Shown here piece by piece: positions 26,374 through 34,197 of a stretch of DNA of 64,000 nucleotides. Where the stretch lies: assembly GCF_036350515.1 (NCBI RefSeq), contig NZ_JAZDUE010000002.1, positions 124,001 through 188,000 on the forward strand. Direction: 5' to 3'. Source of the DNA: Gordonia prachuapensis (lineage in GTDB: Bacteria; Actinomycetota; Actinomycetes; Mycobacteriales; Mycobacteriaceae). The translations under genes and the position numbers were made by a program. Every line of letters begins with the position of its first letter. Position 1 is the stretch's first letter. Under the pieces are notes generated by a model. That model saw only the letters and a program-made list of their open reading frames with translations, had not been told where the DNA came from and did no database searches.

Positions 26374-26391
26374 TTTGCAAAGTTTGCGAAG
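26374..26391 (-). promoter_or_regulatory. RamB binding site upstream of icl
   Basis: On the minus strand 26374-26385 reads AAACTTTGCAAA, matching the RamB consensus A/G-AACTTTGCAAA known from Corynebacterium glutamicum. A second overlapping half-site, TTTGCGAAG on the plus strand, follows in tandem at 26383-26391. The 405-bp gap 26156-26560 holds no gene and must carry the icl promoter. RamB is an established regulator of icl in this order. Binding here is inferred. Confidence 0.7.
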
Positions 26392-26560
26392 CTCTCGGTG
26401 TGAACGTCAGAGCGGGTTGCGCCAAAAAGTACGCGCGTACTGCATGTTTAATCTACCGGCCGGTAGCCCAGATGGCGAGGCGATGCCATCACCGACCGAC
26501 GACGACGCGGCGGACTCACGCTCGGCGTGTGATCGGTTTCACGTTCGCCGTCGGCACGGA

Positions 26561-27325
26561 TCACTGCGCAGCGGCGGCGACCGCCTCATCGAACAGGGCC
26601 CCGAACGCGGCGTCACTCATGGGTGGTTCCGCTGCGGGCGGCGGTTCGGCGACGGGCGGGGCATCGCCGGACACGGTCAGCTGCACGGTCACCGCGCCAG
26701 ACCCCCGGTCGAGATCGGCATATCCGGCGAACCCGACCTGGTTGGTGGCCGATCCGTCGGGCAGTGTCGTGGTGACGTTGGAACGCAAGAGCACGGACTG
26801 CCGCAGAGCCGACAGTTGCTGCGCTCCCGGCGGGATCGGAAGTCGGGAGTACCGGGTGACGATGCGCGCGCCCGCCAGCGTTCCGGCACGGATGATGGTC
26901 GTGGTGACGGCGCACTGGCCCGTCGACGCGCCGATGTCCGCGGCGATGTCGCGCGGTGCCGTGGTGACGAGTTCGACGAGCGACGCCGACGCCGCCCGAG
27001 CCGCGAGTACCGCGGAATTGACGTCGTCGAGCCGGGGATTGAGGTCGGCGTCGGCGGTGGGTCGACAGAACGGCGGCTGCACTTCGGCGTCGGCCGCCGA
27101 CTCGATCCGGGCACCGTTGCCCTCGACCAGTTCGGACAGCGACAGCTGCGTGGGGTCGAATCCGGGAGGCAGATCGGCCGGGGCGAGCAACAAGTCGGCC
27201 GGGACCGCGGATTCGGTGGCGGGGGCCGTCGGGTCGACGTCGGTCTGGCAGCCGGCGATCGTCGCCGACACGAGCAGGGCCGCGAGCACCGGCACTCCCC
27301 GCCGACGCAGCCCCAGCACTCGCAC
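26561..27325 (-). CDS. putative lipoprotein, sensor-domain-like
   Basis: 254 residues. The signal peptide RRRGVPVLAALLVSATIAGC ends in a lipobox. The mature domain holds a pair of cysteines (FCRPT and GQCAVTT) about 60 residues apart. This resembles extracellular sensor domains of the PknH_C/DUF5642 type, but the assignment is tentative. The C-terminus is Pro/Ala-rich. The start is GTG at 27325, with a possible -10 TACGGT just upstream, so the mRNA may be leaderless. It is divergent from ramB. Confidence 0.7.
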   Translation of the reverse strand: MRVLGLRRRGVPVLAALLVSATIAGCQTDVDPTAPATESAVPADLLLAPADLPPGFDPTQLSLSELVEGNGARIESAADAEVQPPFCRPTADADLNPRLDDVNSAVLAARAASASLVELVTTAPRDIAADIGASTGQCAVTTTIIRAGTLAGARIVTRYSRLPIPPGAQQLSALRQSVLLRSNVTTTLPDGSATNQVGFAGYADLDRGSGAVTVQLTVSGDAPPVAEPPPAAEPPMSDAAFGALFDEAVAAAAQ

Positions 27326-27376
27326 GCGGTCACCGTACCCTGAACGTGCAGGCAGGTGGATCGGCAGGAGGTTGCC

Positions 27377-28795
27377 ATGACCAAGACCTACGTCGGTTCG
27401 CGACTGCGGCAACTGCGCTCCGAGCGCGGGCTGTCCCAGGTCGCGCTGGCCCAGACGCTGTCCATCTCGCCGTCATACCTGAACCAGATCGAGCACGACG
27501 CGCGCCCACTGACCGTGCCCGTCCTGTCCAAGATCACCGAGGTGTTCGGGATCGACGAGGAGTTCTTCGACACGCAGGACAACGTCCGTTTGGTCGCGGA
27601 ACTGCGGGAGGTGATGCTCGACGACGACGTCGAGGCGGCGGCGTCGGCCACCGAGGCCCATCAGATCAGTTCGCTGGTGGCCGCCCATCCCGAGTTCGCC
27701 CGGGCGATGGTGAATCTGCATCAGCGCTACCGGATCGCCACCGATCAACTCGCCGCAGCCACCGACGAGCGTGGTGACCGGAGTATGCGCGGCGCCATCA
27801 CCGCGCCGCATGAGGAGGTGCGCGACTACTTCTACCAGCGGCGCAACTACATTCACGAGCTCGACGTCGCTGCAGAGGAGATGACGGTCCGGATGCGGAT
27901 GCACTCGGCCGACATCCGCCGCGAGGTCGCCAACCGCCTGGAGACCGTCCACGGTGTGAACATCGTCCGCCGAGTCGATCTCGGCGACTACACCTTGCAT
28001 CGGTTCGACCCCGAGTCGCGCCGCCTCGAGTTCTCCGCCGCCCTGTCGGCCGGGCAGCGGACGATGAAGCTGGCCGCCGAGCTCGGCTACCTCGAGTACG
28101 GCGACCTCCTGGACCGGCTCGTCGACGACGGCAACTTCACCAGCGAGGAGGCCCGGTCGCTCGCGCTGTTGGGCCTGGCCAACTACTTCGCCGCTGCGGT
28201 CATCCTGCCGTACAACCAGTTCCATGGCGCGGCAGAGGATTTCCGCTACGACATCGAGCGTCTGTCGGCGTTCTACTCGGTGTCCTACGAGACGATCTGC
28301 CATCGGCTGTCCACCCTGCAGCGCCCCAATCTGCGCGGTATCCCGTGGACGTTCGTCCGCGTGGATCGTGCCGGCAACATGTCGAAAAGGCAGTCCGCCA
28401 CCGGATTTCACTTCTCGTCCAGTGGTGGCACGTGTCCGCTGTGGAATGTGTACGAGACGTTCGCCTCCCCCGGCAAGATCCTCACCCAGATCGCGGAGAT
28501 GCCCGACGGTCGCGACTACTTCTGGGTGGCGCGTACCGTCGAGCGACGCGCGGCGCGCTACAACCAGCCGGGCAAGACCTTTGCCATCGGACTCGGTTGC
28601 GAGCTCCGTCATGCCGGGCGGGTGATCTACTCCGACGGCCTGGAGATCGGGCCGCAGGCCCGCATCACACCGATCGGCGCCGGTTGCCGGGTGTGCGAAC
28701 GACAGAACTGTCCGCAGCGCGCGTTCCCCGCCCTCGGCGCGAGCCTGCAGATCGACGAGCACCGGAGCACGGTGTCGCCGTACATGACCAGCTGA
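27377..28795 (+). CDS. ramB: RamB, acetate/glyoxylate metabolism regulator
   Basis: 472 residues. The XRE helix-turn-helix is at residues about 8-62 (LRQLRSERGLSQVALAQTL, PSYLNQIEHDARP). An ImmA/IrrE-type domain lies at about 195-300 and a C-terminal DUF2083 domain holds conserved cysteines (CRVCERQNCPQRAFP). The metal-binding HExxH of active IrrE proteases is replaced by MKLAAELG, so protease activity is unlikely. RamB represses or activates icl and acetate genes by carbon source. The ATG at 27377 has a strong ribosome site (AGGAGG). Confidence 0.92.
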   Translation: MTKTYVGSRLRQLRSERGLSQVALAQTLSISPSYLNQIEHDARPLTVPVLSKITEVFGIDEEFFDTQDNVRLVAELREVMLDDDVEAAASATEAHQISSLVAAHPEFARAMVNLHQRYRIATDQLAAATDERGDRSMRGAITAPHEEVRDYFYQRRNYIHELDVAAEEMTVRMRMHSADIRREVANRLETVHGVNIVRRVDLGDYTLHRFDPESRRLEFSAALSAGQRTMKLAAELGYLEYGDLLDRLVDDGNFTSEEARSLALLGLANYFAAAVILPYNQFHGAAEDFRYDIERLSAFYSVSYETICHRLSTLQRPNLRGIPWTFVRVDRAGNMSKRQSATGFHFSSSGGTCPLWNVYETFASPGKILTQIAEMPDGRDYFWVARTVERRAARYNQPGKTFAIGLGCELRHAGRVIYSDGLEIGPQARITPIGAGCRVCERQNCPQRAFPALGASLQIDEHRSTVSPYMTS

Positions 28796-28820
28796 TGGCC
28801 CCTCTCTGGTTGAGGTTTGT

Positions 28821-29010
28821 GTCGCTGATCGAGTAGCGTCCGGCTCGGCGAGAGCCTTGTCGCTGATCGAGTAGTGTCCAGCTCGACGAGAGCCTTGTCG
28901 CTGATCGAGTAGCGTCCGGCTCGACGAGAGCCTTGTCGCTGATCGAGTAGTGTCCAGCTCGACGAGAGCCTTGTCGCTGATCGAGTAGCGTCCGAGCCGC
29001 TAGGCGAGGA
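28821..29010. repeat. 38-bp tandem repeat array
   Basis: Four complete 38-bp units begin at 28821, 28859, 28897 and 28935, with a fifth breaking off after 28973. Each starts GTCGCTGATCGAGTAG. Units alternate between two variants (GTCCGGCTCG and GTCCAGCTCG), so a 76-bp dimer was duplicated. The array ends in the dispersed motif CGAGCCGCTAGGCGAGGA, and a related segment (GTTTCGATACGCGTC) follows. The whole 28796-29292 gap carries no gene. Confidence 0.85.
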
Positions 29011-29292
29011 CGCGTATCGAGATCAGTTGCCGCGAGCCCGGTTTCGATACGCGTCGGGCTCGCATGCTCGCGCGCCGCTACTCAAACCGGCGACGGGGAC
29101 GGCTGGCAAACTCCGCCCAACCGGCGAGGGGCTCGCGCGTCGTGGCGTGGGCCGCTCGACGACACCACCGCGTTTCAATCCCATAACGTTTGGTATGTGG
29201 GTCGCGTGTCCCAGACATCTGTGCCACACGCCGCAATACGCTGCTGAAGTGCGGAGATCATCGGGGATCTCCTCGCCCAGAGGGAGCACGCT

Positions 29293-30684
29293 ATGTGGCG
29301 GTGTCGCTCGAAACCGTTGTCGGATAATTTTTTTCGCCCCGCTGCAGCGGTCGCATTGACCCTGATCAGCTTCGTCGCCGTTGGCTCCGCACCCGCCAAC
29401 GCCGAACCACCCAACATGATGGCGATACCGCCCGAAATACCGGCCGGCATCGATGCCATACTCCCCGACGCTCCCATTCCCCGATGGGACCGAATACCCG
29501 CACGTGCGCGCGCAGAAGGCTTTTCGCATCACACACAGGAGCTCCGCGAGGCGGCGCTACCCTCGCCGACCGGCGACGCCATGTTCGACCACTGGCCGGG
29601 AGACCTGGCTTCGCTCCCGCCCGGCCGGATCATCGCGACCCGTGACGTCACCGCCACCGCGGCACCGGTGGTGACCACGCCGATCCGCTCGGCGCACCTG
29701 CTCAAGTTCCGGAGCACCGACGCGGTGGGGACACCGTCATACGGCACCGCGACCGTCCTCGTCCCTCGGACCACGCGCCGCGCGGGAGTCCTCGTCAACA
29801 ACCTGCCCATCGACTCCCTGGGCACCGCGTGCACTCCGGGATACACTCTGGCACATGGATTCTCCATTGCCACGAATCCTACCGACCTCATTCCGCCGAC
29901 CACTCAGATCGCGTTGGCGCGCGGCTACACGGTCCTGGTCCCCGACCATCAGGGGCCGCGAATGGCCTACGCCGAGCCGATCGTGGCAGGGCATGTCGTG
30001 CTCGACTCCATCCGCGCGTTGACCGAGCTGGACCGCGACACCTTCGCCGACGCGCCGATCGCGATGACGGGCTACTCCGGCGGGGCGATCGCGACGGGCG
30101 GTGCGGCGCGGCTCGTCGCCACCTATGCACCTGAGCTCGCCGGGCGAGTGGTCGGTGCCGCGTTGGGTGGCGTGCCCGCCGACTTCCGGATGCTCGTGGG
30201 CAGCATGAACGCCAATCTCGCCACCGGAATCTTCCATGCGGCGACCTTCGGCATCGCCCGCGAGCGCACCGAGATGCTCACCATGGCAAACGATCTCGCA
30301 CGGTGGATGGGGACCTCGCCGCTGAAGAACATCTGCACCATCCCCGCGGCCTTGGCCGGTCAGACGTTCTGGCCGATGCAACTGTTCGCCAACGACCCGG
30401 ACCCGTTCCATTCCCCGGTGGCAGAACGCATCTTTCGCATCACCGCGATGAGCGACCGACGCTCGGCGGTGCCGTTGTACATCTATCACGGGACGCACGA
30501 GTGGTGGATTCCCGCAGACGGGGCGCGCCGATTGTTCTGGACCCAGTGCGCGTTGGGCGCGCGAGCGGTCTACCGGGAGGTGTTCGGCGAACACGTCTCC
30601 GCCGCGGTTCTCGGATACCCGGAAGCACTCGACTGGTTGGACGACCGTCTGGGCGGAGCACCGGCCCGGACCGCATGCCGCTGA
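29293..30684 (+). CDS. secreted lipase/esterase, LIP family, copy 1
   Basis: 463 residues. The signal peptide runs through VALTLISFVAVGSAPANA, with probable cleavage near residue 36. The alpha/beta hydrolase of the secretory lipase (PF03583) family carries the nucleophile in GYSGG (Ser262) and a C-terminal histidine in FGEHVSA. The WWIPADGAR segment is typical. It probably hydrolyses triacylglycerols or other long-chain esters outside the cell. It is followed 183 bp later by a clear paralogue, a tandem duplication. Confidence 0.87.
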   Translation: MWRCRSKPLSDNFFRPAAAVALTLISFVAVGSAPANAEPPNMMAIPPEIPAGIDAILPDAPIPRWDRIPARARAEGFSHHTQELREAALPSPTGDAMFDHWPGDLASLPPGRIIATRDVTATAAPVVTTPIRSAHLLKFRSTDAVGTPSYGTATVLVPRTTRRAGVLVNNLPIDSLGTACTPGYTLAHGFSIATNPTDLIPPTTQIALARGYTVLVPDHQGPRMAYAEPIVAGHVVLDSIRALTELDRDTFADAPIAMTGYSGGAIATGGAARLVATYAPELAGRVVGAALGGVPADFRMLVGSMNANLATGIFHAATFGIARERTEMLTMANDLARWMGTSPLKNICTIPAALAGQTFWPMQLFANDPDPFHSPVAERIFRITAMSDRRSAVPLYIYHGTHEWWIPADGARRLFWTQCALGARAVYREVFGEHVSAAVLGYPEALDWLDDRLGGAPARTACR

Positions 30685-30774
30685 CCGAACCGCGCCGTGT
30701 GACCGTTCGTCAAAACGGATCATTACCTGTGAGTCAGGTCCACCCGGTATCGCGAATGTAAGTCACGCCACTTA

Positions 30775-30791
30775 CAATCCTTCGAGGATTG
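30775..30791. terminator. short hairpin between the two lipase genes
   Basis: Perfect 7-bp arms CAATCCT / AGGATTG around TCG, followed by GTTTGAG. It may be a weak terminator of lipase copy 1 or an operator of copy 2. The sequence does not decide between them. Confidence 0.4.
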
Positions 30792-30867
30792 TTTGAGAGA
30801 GCGAAAATCGGTCATCCGTCCCAATTGGTCGGTGCGACCCGTTTTCGCATGCAGTAAGAGGTGGACG

Positions 30868-32271
30868 ATGCCGGCACGCCGATCAAGAACTGTGACAACG
30901 ATGGTCCGAGCCGCGGTGGTCGTGTCGATCACGATCGCCGCCGCGGTCAGCGGAGTCGGCAATGCAAGCGGCGAGCCCGTCAACCTGATGCCATTCCCCG
31001 ACCGCCTGCACACCGGGATCGACTCCATGATCCCAGCGCCCGACATTCCCCGACTCGACTCCATCCCGGCCCGATCCGTCGTACCCGGCGCCAGCCGGGA
31101 ACTGCAGGAACTCCGCGAGGCGATCATGCCCTCCCCGTCCGGGGATCCGTTCTTCGACGTGTGGCCGCGCGGACTCGAGCAGCGCCGGCCGGGCGAGATC
31201 ATCACGTCCCGCGACGTCGCATCGGTGGCGTCCGAGGTCCTCGAGGTACAGGTCGGGTACGCGCGTCAAATCAAGTTCGCGACGCGGGATGCCAAGGACC
31301 GGCCGTTGTTCGCGACCGCGACCCTCTTCGTGCCGCCGACGAAGTGGACAGGCCCCGGGGCCCGGCCGGTCATGGTGAACAACCCGCCGATCGTCGCGCT
31401 GGGTACACGCTGCACCACCGGCTACACGCTCGCGCACGGGAAGACCGACGACACCAACAACACCGACCTCCGGCCGCCGACCACCCAGGATTCCCTCGAG
31501 AAGGGCTACGCGGTCATCGTCCCCGACCACACCGGGGCACGGATGGCCTACGCCGAACCGTATGTGGCCGCCCACGTCGTCCTCGATGCGATTCGGGCCG
31601 CGGAGGATTTCGACGCACGCAACTTTGCGAATGGTCCGGTCGCGATGCTCGGGTACTCGGGTGGTGCGATCGCCACGAATGCCACCGCCAAGCTCGCTGC
31701 GTCCTATGCGCCGGATGTCGCCGATCGCTTCGTCGGGGCAGCGATCGGCGGGGTTCCGGCCGACTACCGAGCGCTCGCCGGCGCCATGAACGCCAATCTG
31801 GCGACAGGAGTCTTCCATTCGGCGATCCTCGGCATCGCCCGGGAACGGCCGGAACTGCTGCCGCTGGCTAACAACGTGGCGCAGTGGCTGGCCACCATCG
31901 ACTTCTTCAAGAACCTCTGCACCGGGAAGATGGGCTACATGGGATTCTCGTTCGTCCCCACCCAGGTGCTGTCGAACGTTCCGGACCCCTACCAGTCACC
32001 CGTCGCCGAGGAGATCTTCGACATCACCTCGATGAAGGACATGCCCGCAGCCATGCCGGTCTTCATCTATCACGGGGCGCAGGAGTGGTGGATTCCCGCG
32101 AGCCAGGCCCGTGCCCTGCACGCCGAGCAGTGTCGCCTCGGGGTCAACTCGACCTACCGCGAGTACCCGGGTGAACACATGATCACCGTCTTCACCGCGT
32201 TCGAGGACGCGATGGGGTGGATCGAGCAGCGCCTCACCGGGAATGTGCCGCAGAGCGGATGCGCGGGATAA
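30868..32271 (+). CDS. secreted lipase/esterase, LIP family, copy 2
   Basis: 467 residues, alignable with copy 1 from end to end (shared GYSGGAIAT, GGVPADYR, MNANLATG, EWWIPAS, and a histidine in PGEHMIT). The nucleophile is Ser264. The signal peptide is VVVSITIAAAVSGVGNASG. The ATG at 30868 fits the ribosome site AAGAGGTGG, and an upstream ATG at 30793 would put 25 charged residues before the signal. The divergence between copies suggests an old duplication with separated substrate preference. Confidence 0.87.
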   Translation: MPARRSRTVTTMVRAAVVVSITIAAAVSGVGNASGEPVNLMPFPDRLHTGIDSMIPAPDIPRLDSIPARSVVPGASRELQELREAIMPSPSGDPFFDVWPRGLEQRRPGEIITSRDVASVASEVLEVQVGYARQIKFATRDAKDRPLFATATLFVPPTKWTGPGARPVMVNNPPIVALGTRCTTGYTLAHGKTDDTNNTDLRPPTTQDSLEKGYAVIVPDHTGARMAYAEPYVAAHVVLDAIRAAEDFDARNFANGPVAMLGYSGGAIATNATAKLAASYAPDVADRFVGAAIGGVPADYRALAGAMNANLATGVFHSAILGIARERPELLPLANNVAQWLATIDFFKNLCTGKMGYMGFSFVPTQVLSNVPDPYQSPVAEEIFDITSMKDMPAAMPVFIYHGAQEWWIPASQARALHAEQCRLGVNSTYREYPGEHMITVFTAFEDAMGWIEQRLTGNVPQSGCAG

Positions 32272-32291
32272 CTACTGGTCGATGGGTTCGG

Positions 32292-32432
32292 CCCTTCGTG
32301 ACGCCCTCCGCAAGCTCCGGGCTCCTCAGGGACCAGGGGGGGTGAGCCGCAAGCTCCGGGCTCCTCAGGGACCAGGGGGTGACGCCCGCCGCACCCCCCC
32401 CTGAGGAGCGAGCCTGCGAGCGTCACGAAGGG
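32292..32432. repeat. nested palindromic intergenic repeat, CCCTTCGTGACG family, copy 2
   Basis: The outer arms CCCTTCGTGACG and CGTCACGAAGGG enclose a 33-bp segment present twice in direct orientation (32308-32340 and 32347-32379, core AAGCTCCGGGCTCCTCAGGG) and its partial complement CCCTGAGGAGC on the right. It is the same family as 10752-10855. It lies between the lipase and the convergent MaoC gene and could serve as a terminator for both. Confidence 0.75.
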
Positions 32433-32443
32433 TCCGCCGCCGC

Positions 32444-32911
32444 TCAGTAGACGAGGACCCGCACGTTCTCCGCGACGCAGGCCGGCTTTTCGACGCCCTC
32501 GATCTCGATGGTGTTCTTGACGACCATGTTGACGCCGGCGGGGGTCTCGTCGACGGACGTGATGACGGCGTTGGAGCGGATACGCGAACCGACCTTCACC
32601 GGGTTGGGAAAACGCACCTTGTTGGCGCCGTAGTTGATGACCAACTTCGGCCCCTCGACGGTGAAGATGCCACCGGCCAACACCGGGAGCAGCGAGAGCG
32701 TCAGGTACCCGTGTGCGATGGTCGCGCCGAACGGACCGTCCTTGGCGCGCTCGGGATCGACGTGGATCCACTGGTGGTCGCCGGTGGCCTCTGCGAACGC
32801 GTTGACGCGCTCCTGATCGATCTCCATCCACTCGCCGGAGCCGAGGTCTTCCCCGATCGCGGCCTTGAGTTCATCGACACTGGTGAACGTTCGCTGTGTG
32901 GTGCTCGTCAT
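32444..32911 (-). CDS. MaoC-family dehydratase (hot-dog fold)
   Basis: 155 residues. The hydratase signature is clear: the catalytic Asp/His in FAEATGDHQWIHVDP, followed by GPFGATIAHGYLTLSLLP. It probably hydrates an enoyl-CoA or related thioester. The C-terminus (VVKNTIEIEGVEKPACVAE) matches single-domain NodN-like members. The ATG at 32911 is used, and GTG at 32917 lies inside the operator. It is divergent from the carboxymuconolactone decarboxylase gene around a 17-bp palindrome. Confidence 0.88.
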   Translation of the reverse strand: MTSTTQRTFTSVDELKAAIGEDLGSGEWMEIDQERVNAFAEATGDHQWIHVDPERAKDGPFGATIAHGYLTLSLLPVLAGGIFTVEGPKLVINYGANKVRFPNPVKVGSRIRSNAVITSVDETPAGVNMVVKNTIEIEGVEKPACVAENVRVLVY

Positions 32912-32914
32912 AGT

Positions 32915-32931
32915 CACGGTAGTCTACCGTG
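32915..32931. promoter_or_regulatory. 17-bp palindrome with mirrored -10 boxes
   Basis: CACGGTAG-T-CTACCGTG is a perfect palindrome centred between two divergent starts (32911 and 32937). TACCGT, a good actinobacterial -10 hexamer, occurs on both strands inside it, just a few bases from each start. Both transcripts could therefore be leaderless and shut off together by one dimeric regulator. Confidence 0.55.
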
Positions 32932-32936
32932 GCCCC

Positions 32937-33473
32937 ATGGGCACTCCTCGCGTCGCTCCCGGCGGCTTCGGCGATCTCGGTCCGATCAACTGGCTGTTCG
33001 CCCGCGGGGCGGCTCGCGCCATCGGCGTCGACGAGGCCCGCATCTTCTCCACGCTGGGCCGCGCCAAGGGACTCTTCCGCGGCTGGCTGCACTTCGGTGC
33101 ACGACTGATGCCGTTCGGGGCGTTGTCGCGCAAGGAATCCGAGATGATCATCATCCGTGTCGCGCATCTGCGCGGGTGCGACTACGAACTCGATCATCAT
33201 CGCCGACTCGGCAAGCGGGCCGGGCTGACCGAGCAGGAGATCGGCGGAGTGTTCGAGGGACCGGACGCCGGGTGGGGCGACCGGCAGCGCTGGCTGCTGA
33301 CGGCGACCGACGAACTCGTCACCGACAAAGACATCTCCGACGACACCTGGGCCGCCCTGCGCCGCCATCTCGATGACGCCAGGCTCGTCGCCTTCGTCCT
33401 GCTGGTCGGACAGTACGACATGCTCGCGACGACGATCACCACATTGCGCGTACAGCGCGACACGAAGGTCTAA
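32937..33473 (+). CDS. carboxymuconolactone decarboxylase (AhpD-like) family protein
   Basis: 178 residues, all-helical. The core SRKESEMIIIRVAHLRGCDYELDHHRRLGKR keeps one Cys and the His of the CMD motif, but the usual CxxC pair of AhpD is reduced to a single Cys, so peroxidase-type activity is doubtful. It may be a binding or decarboxylating protein. The ATG at 32937 lies 6 bp after the -10-like TACCGT. It is divergent from MaoC and 28 bp before the methyltransferase gene. Confidence 0.8.
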   Translation: MGTPRVAPGGFGDLGPINWLFARGAARAIGVDEARIFSTLGRAKGLFRGWLHFGARLMPFGALSRKESEMIIIRVAHLRGCDYELDHHRRLGKRAGLTEQEIGGVFEGPDAGWGDRQRWLLTATDELVTDKDISDDTWAALRRHLDDARLVAFVLLVGQYDMLATTITTLRVQRDTKV

Positions 33474-33501
33474 CCCGACCGACACGATCCCCGGGGGCAC
33501 G

Positions 33502-34197
33502 ATGTCCGACTCGCTGGCGCAACGGATGATGCACAACCCGGTGTTCTCGCAGGTCTACGAACACATGTGGCGACCGACATTCACGCGGCTGTTCAGCCTG
33601 GGCGGGACCGGCACCGCCGATTTCGACCGAGCCCTGACCGCATACCTGACCCGCCCGGGAGACCGACTCGTGCTCGACGTCGCCTGCGGGCCAGGCAATT
33701 ACACTCGGCGAATCGCCGAGGGGCTGACCGGCGACGGCAGGTGCGTCGGTGTCGACTATTCGCCACCCATGCTGTCGCAAGCCGCCCGGACCAACCGGAC
33801 GGACCGCACCATGTACATCCGCGCGGACGGACATGCCCTTCCCTTCGCGGACAACACCTTCGACACGGTCACCTGCCTGGCTGCGCTGTATCTGATCCCG
33901 GACCCCCTGCCGGTGATCGACGAACTCGTGCGGGTGACACGGACCGGTGGCGAGGTGGTCATCTTCACGTCTGTGCGCACCGATCTCACGTCGTTCCCCG
34001 GTGTCGTCGCGGCTGCCGGTTCCGCCGGGTATCGCATCTTCGACAGACACGAGATCGTCGATCGACTTCGCGCGGCCGGCGTCGACCACGTCGAACAGAC
34101 CATCACCGGACAGGGCCAGTACGTTCTGGGGACAAAATCCCCCCTGACGCCGTCGGCCGACAGAATCCCCCGGAGTGTTCGTCAGAACTCCCGATAG
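33502..34197 (+). CDS. class I SAM-dependent methyltransferase
   Basis: 231 residues. Motif I is LVLDVACGPGNYTRRI, the acidic strand is GVDYSPPML and motif II is ALPFADNTFDTVTCLAALYLI, as in UbiE/Methyltransf_11 enzymes. Substrate unknown. It is probably cotranscribed with the CMD gene. Its 3' end overlaps the convergent glycosylase gene by 16 bp. Confidence 0.85.
   Translation: MSDSLAQRMMHNPVFSQVYEHMWRPTFTRLFSLGGTGTADFDRALTAYLTRPGDRLVLDVACGPGNYTRRIAEGLTGDGRCVGVDYSPPMLSQAARTNRTDRTMYIRADGHALPFADNTFDTVTCLAALYLIPDPLPVIDELVRVTRTGGEVVIFTSVRTDLTSFPGVVAAAGSAGYRIFDRHEIVDRLRAAGVDHVEQTITGQGQYVLGTKSPLTPSADRIPRSVRQNSR

Noticed and set aside
24863..27343. Very long open frame antisense to icl and the lipoprotein
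   Set aside because: High GC leaves stop-free frames opposite real genes. The protein is low-complexity Gly/Val/Arg and runs across the icl promoter.
28821..29010. CRISPR array
   Set aside because: The 38-bp units are directly contiguous with no unique spacers, and no cas genes are near.
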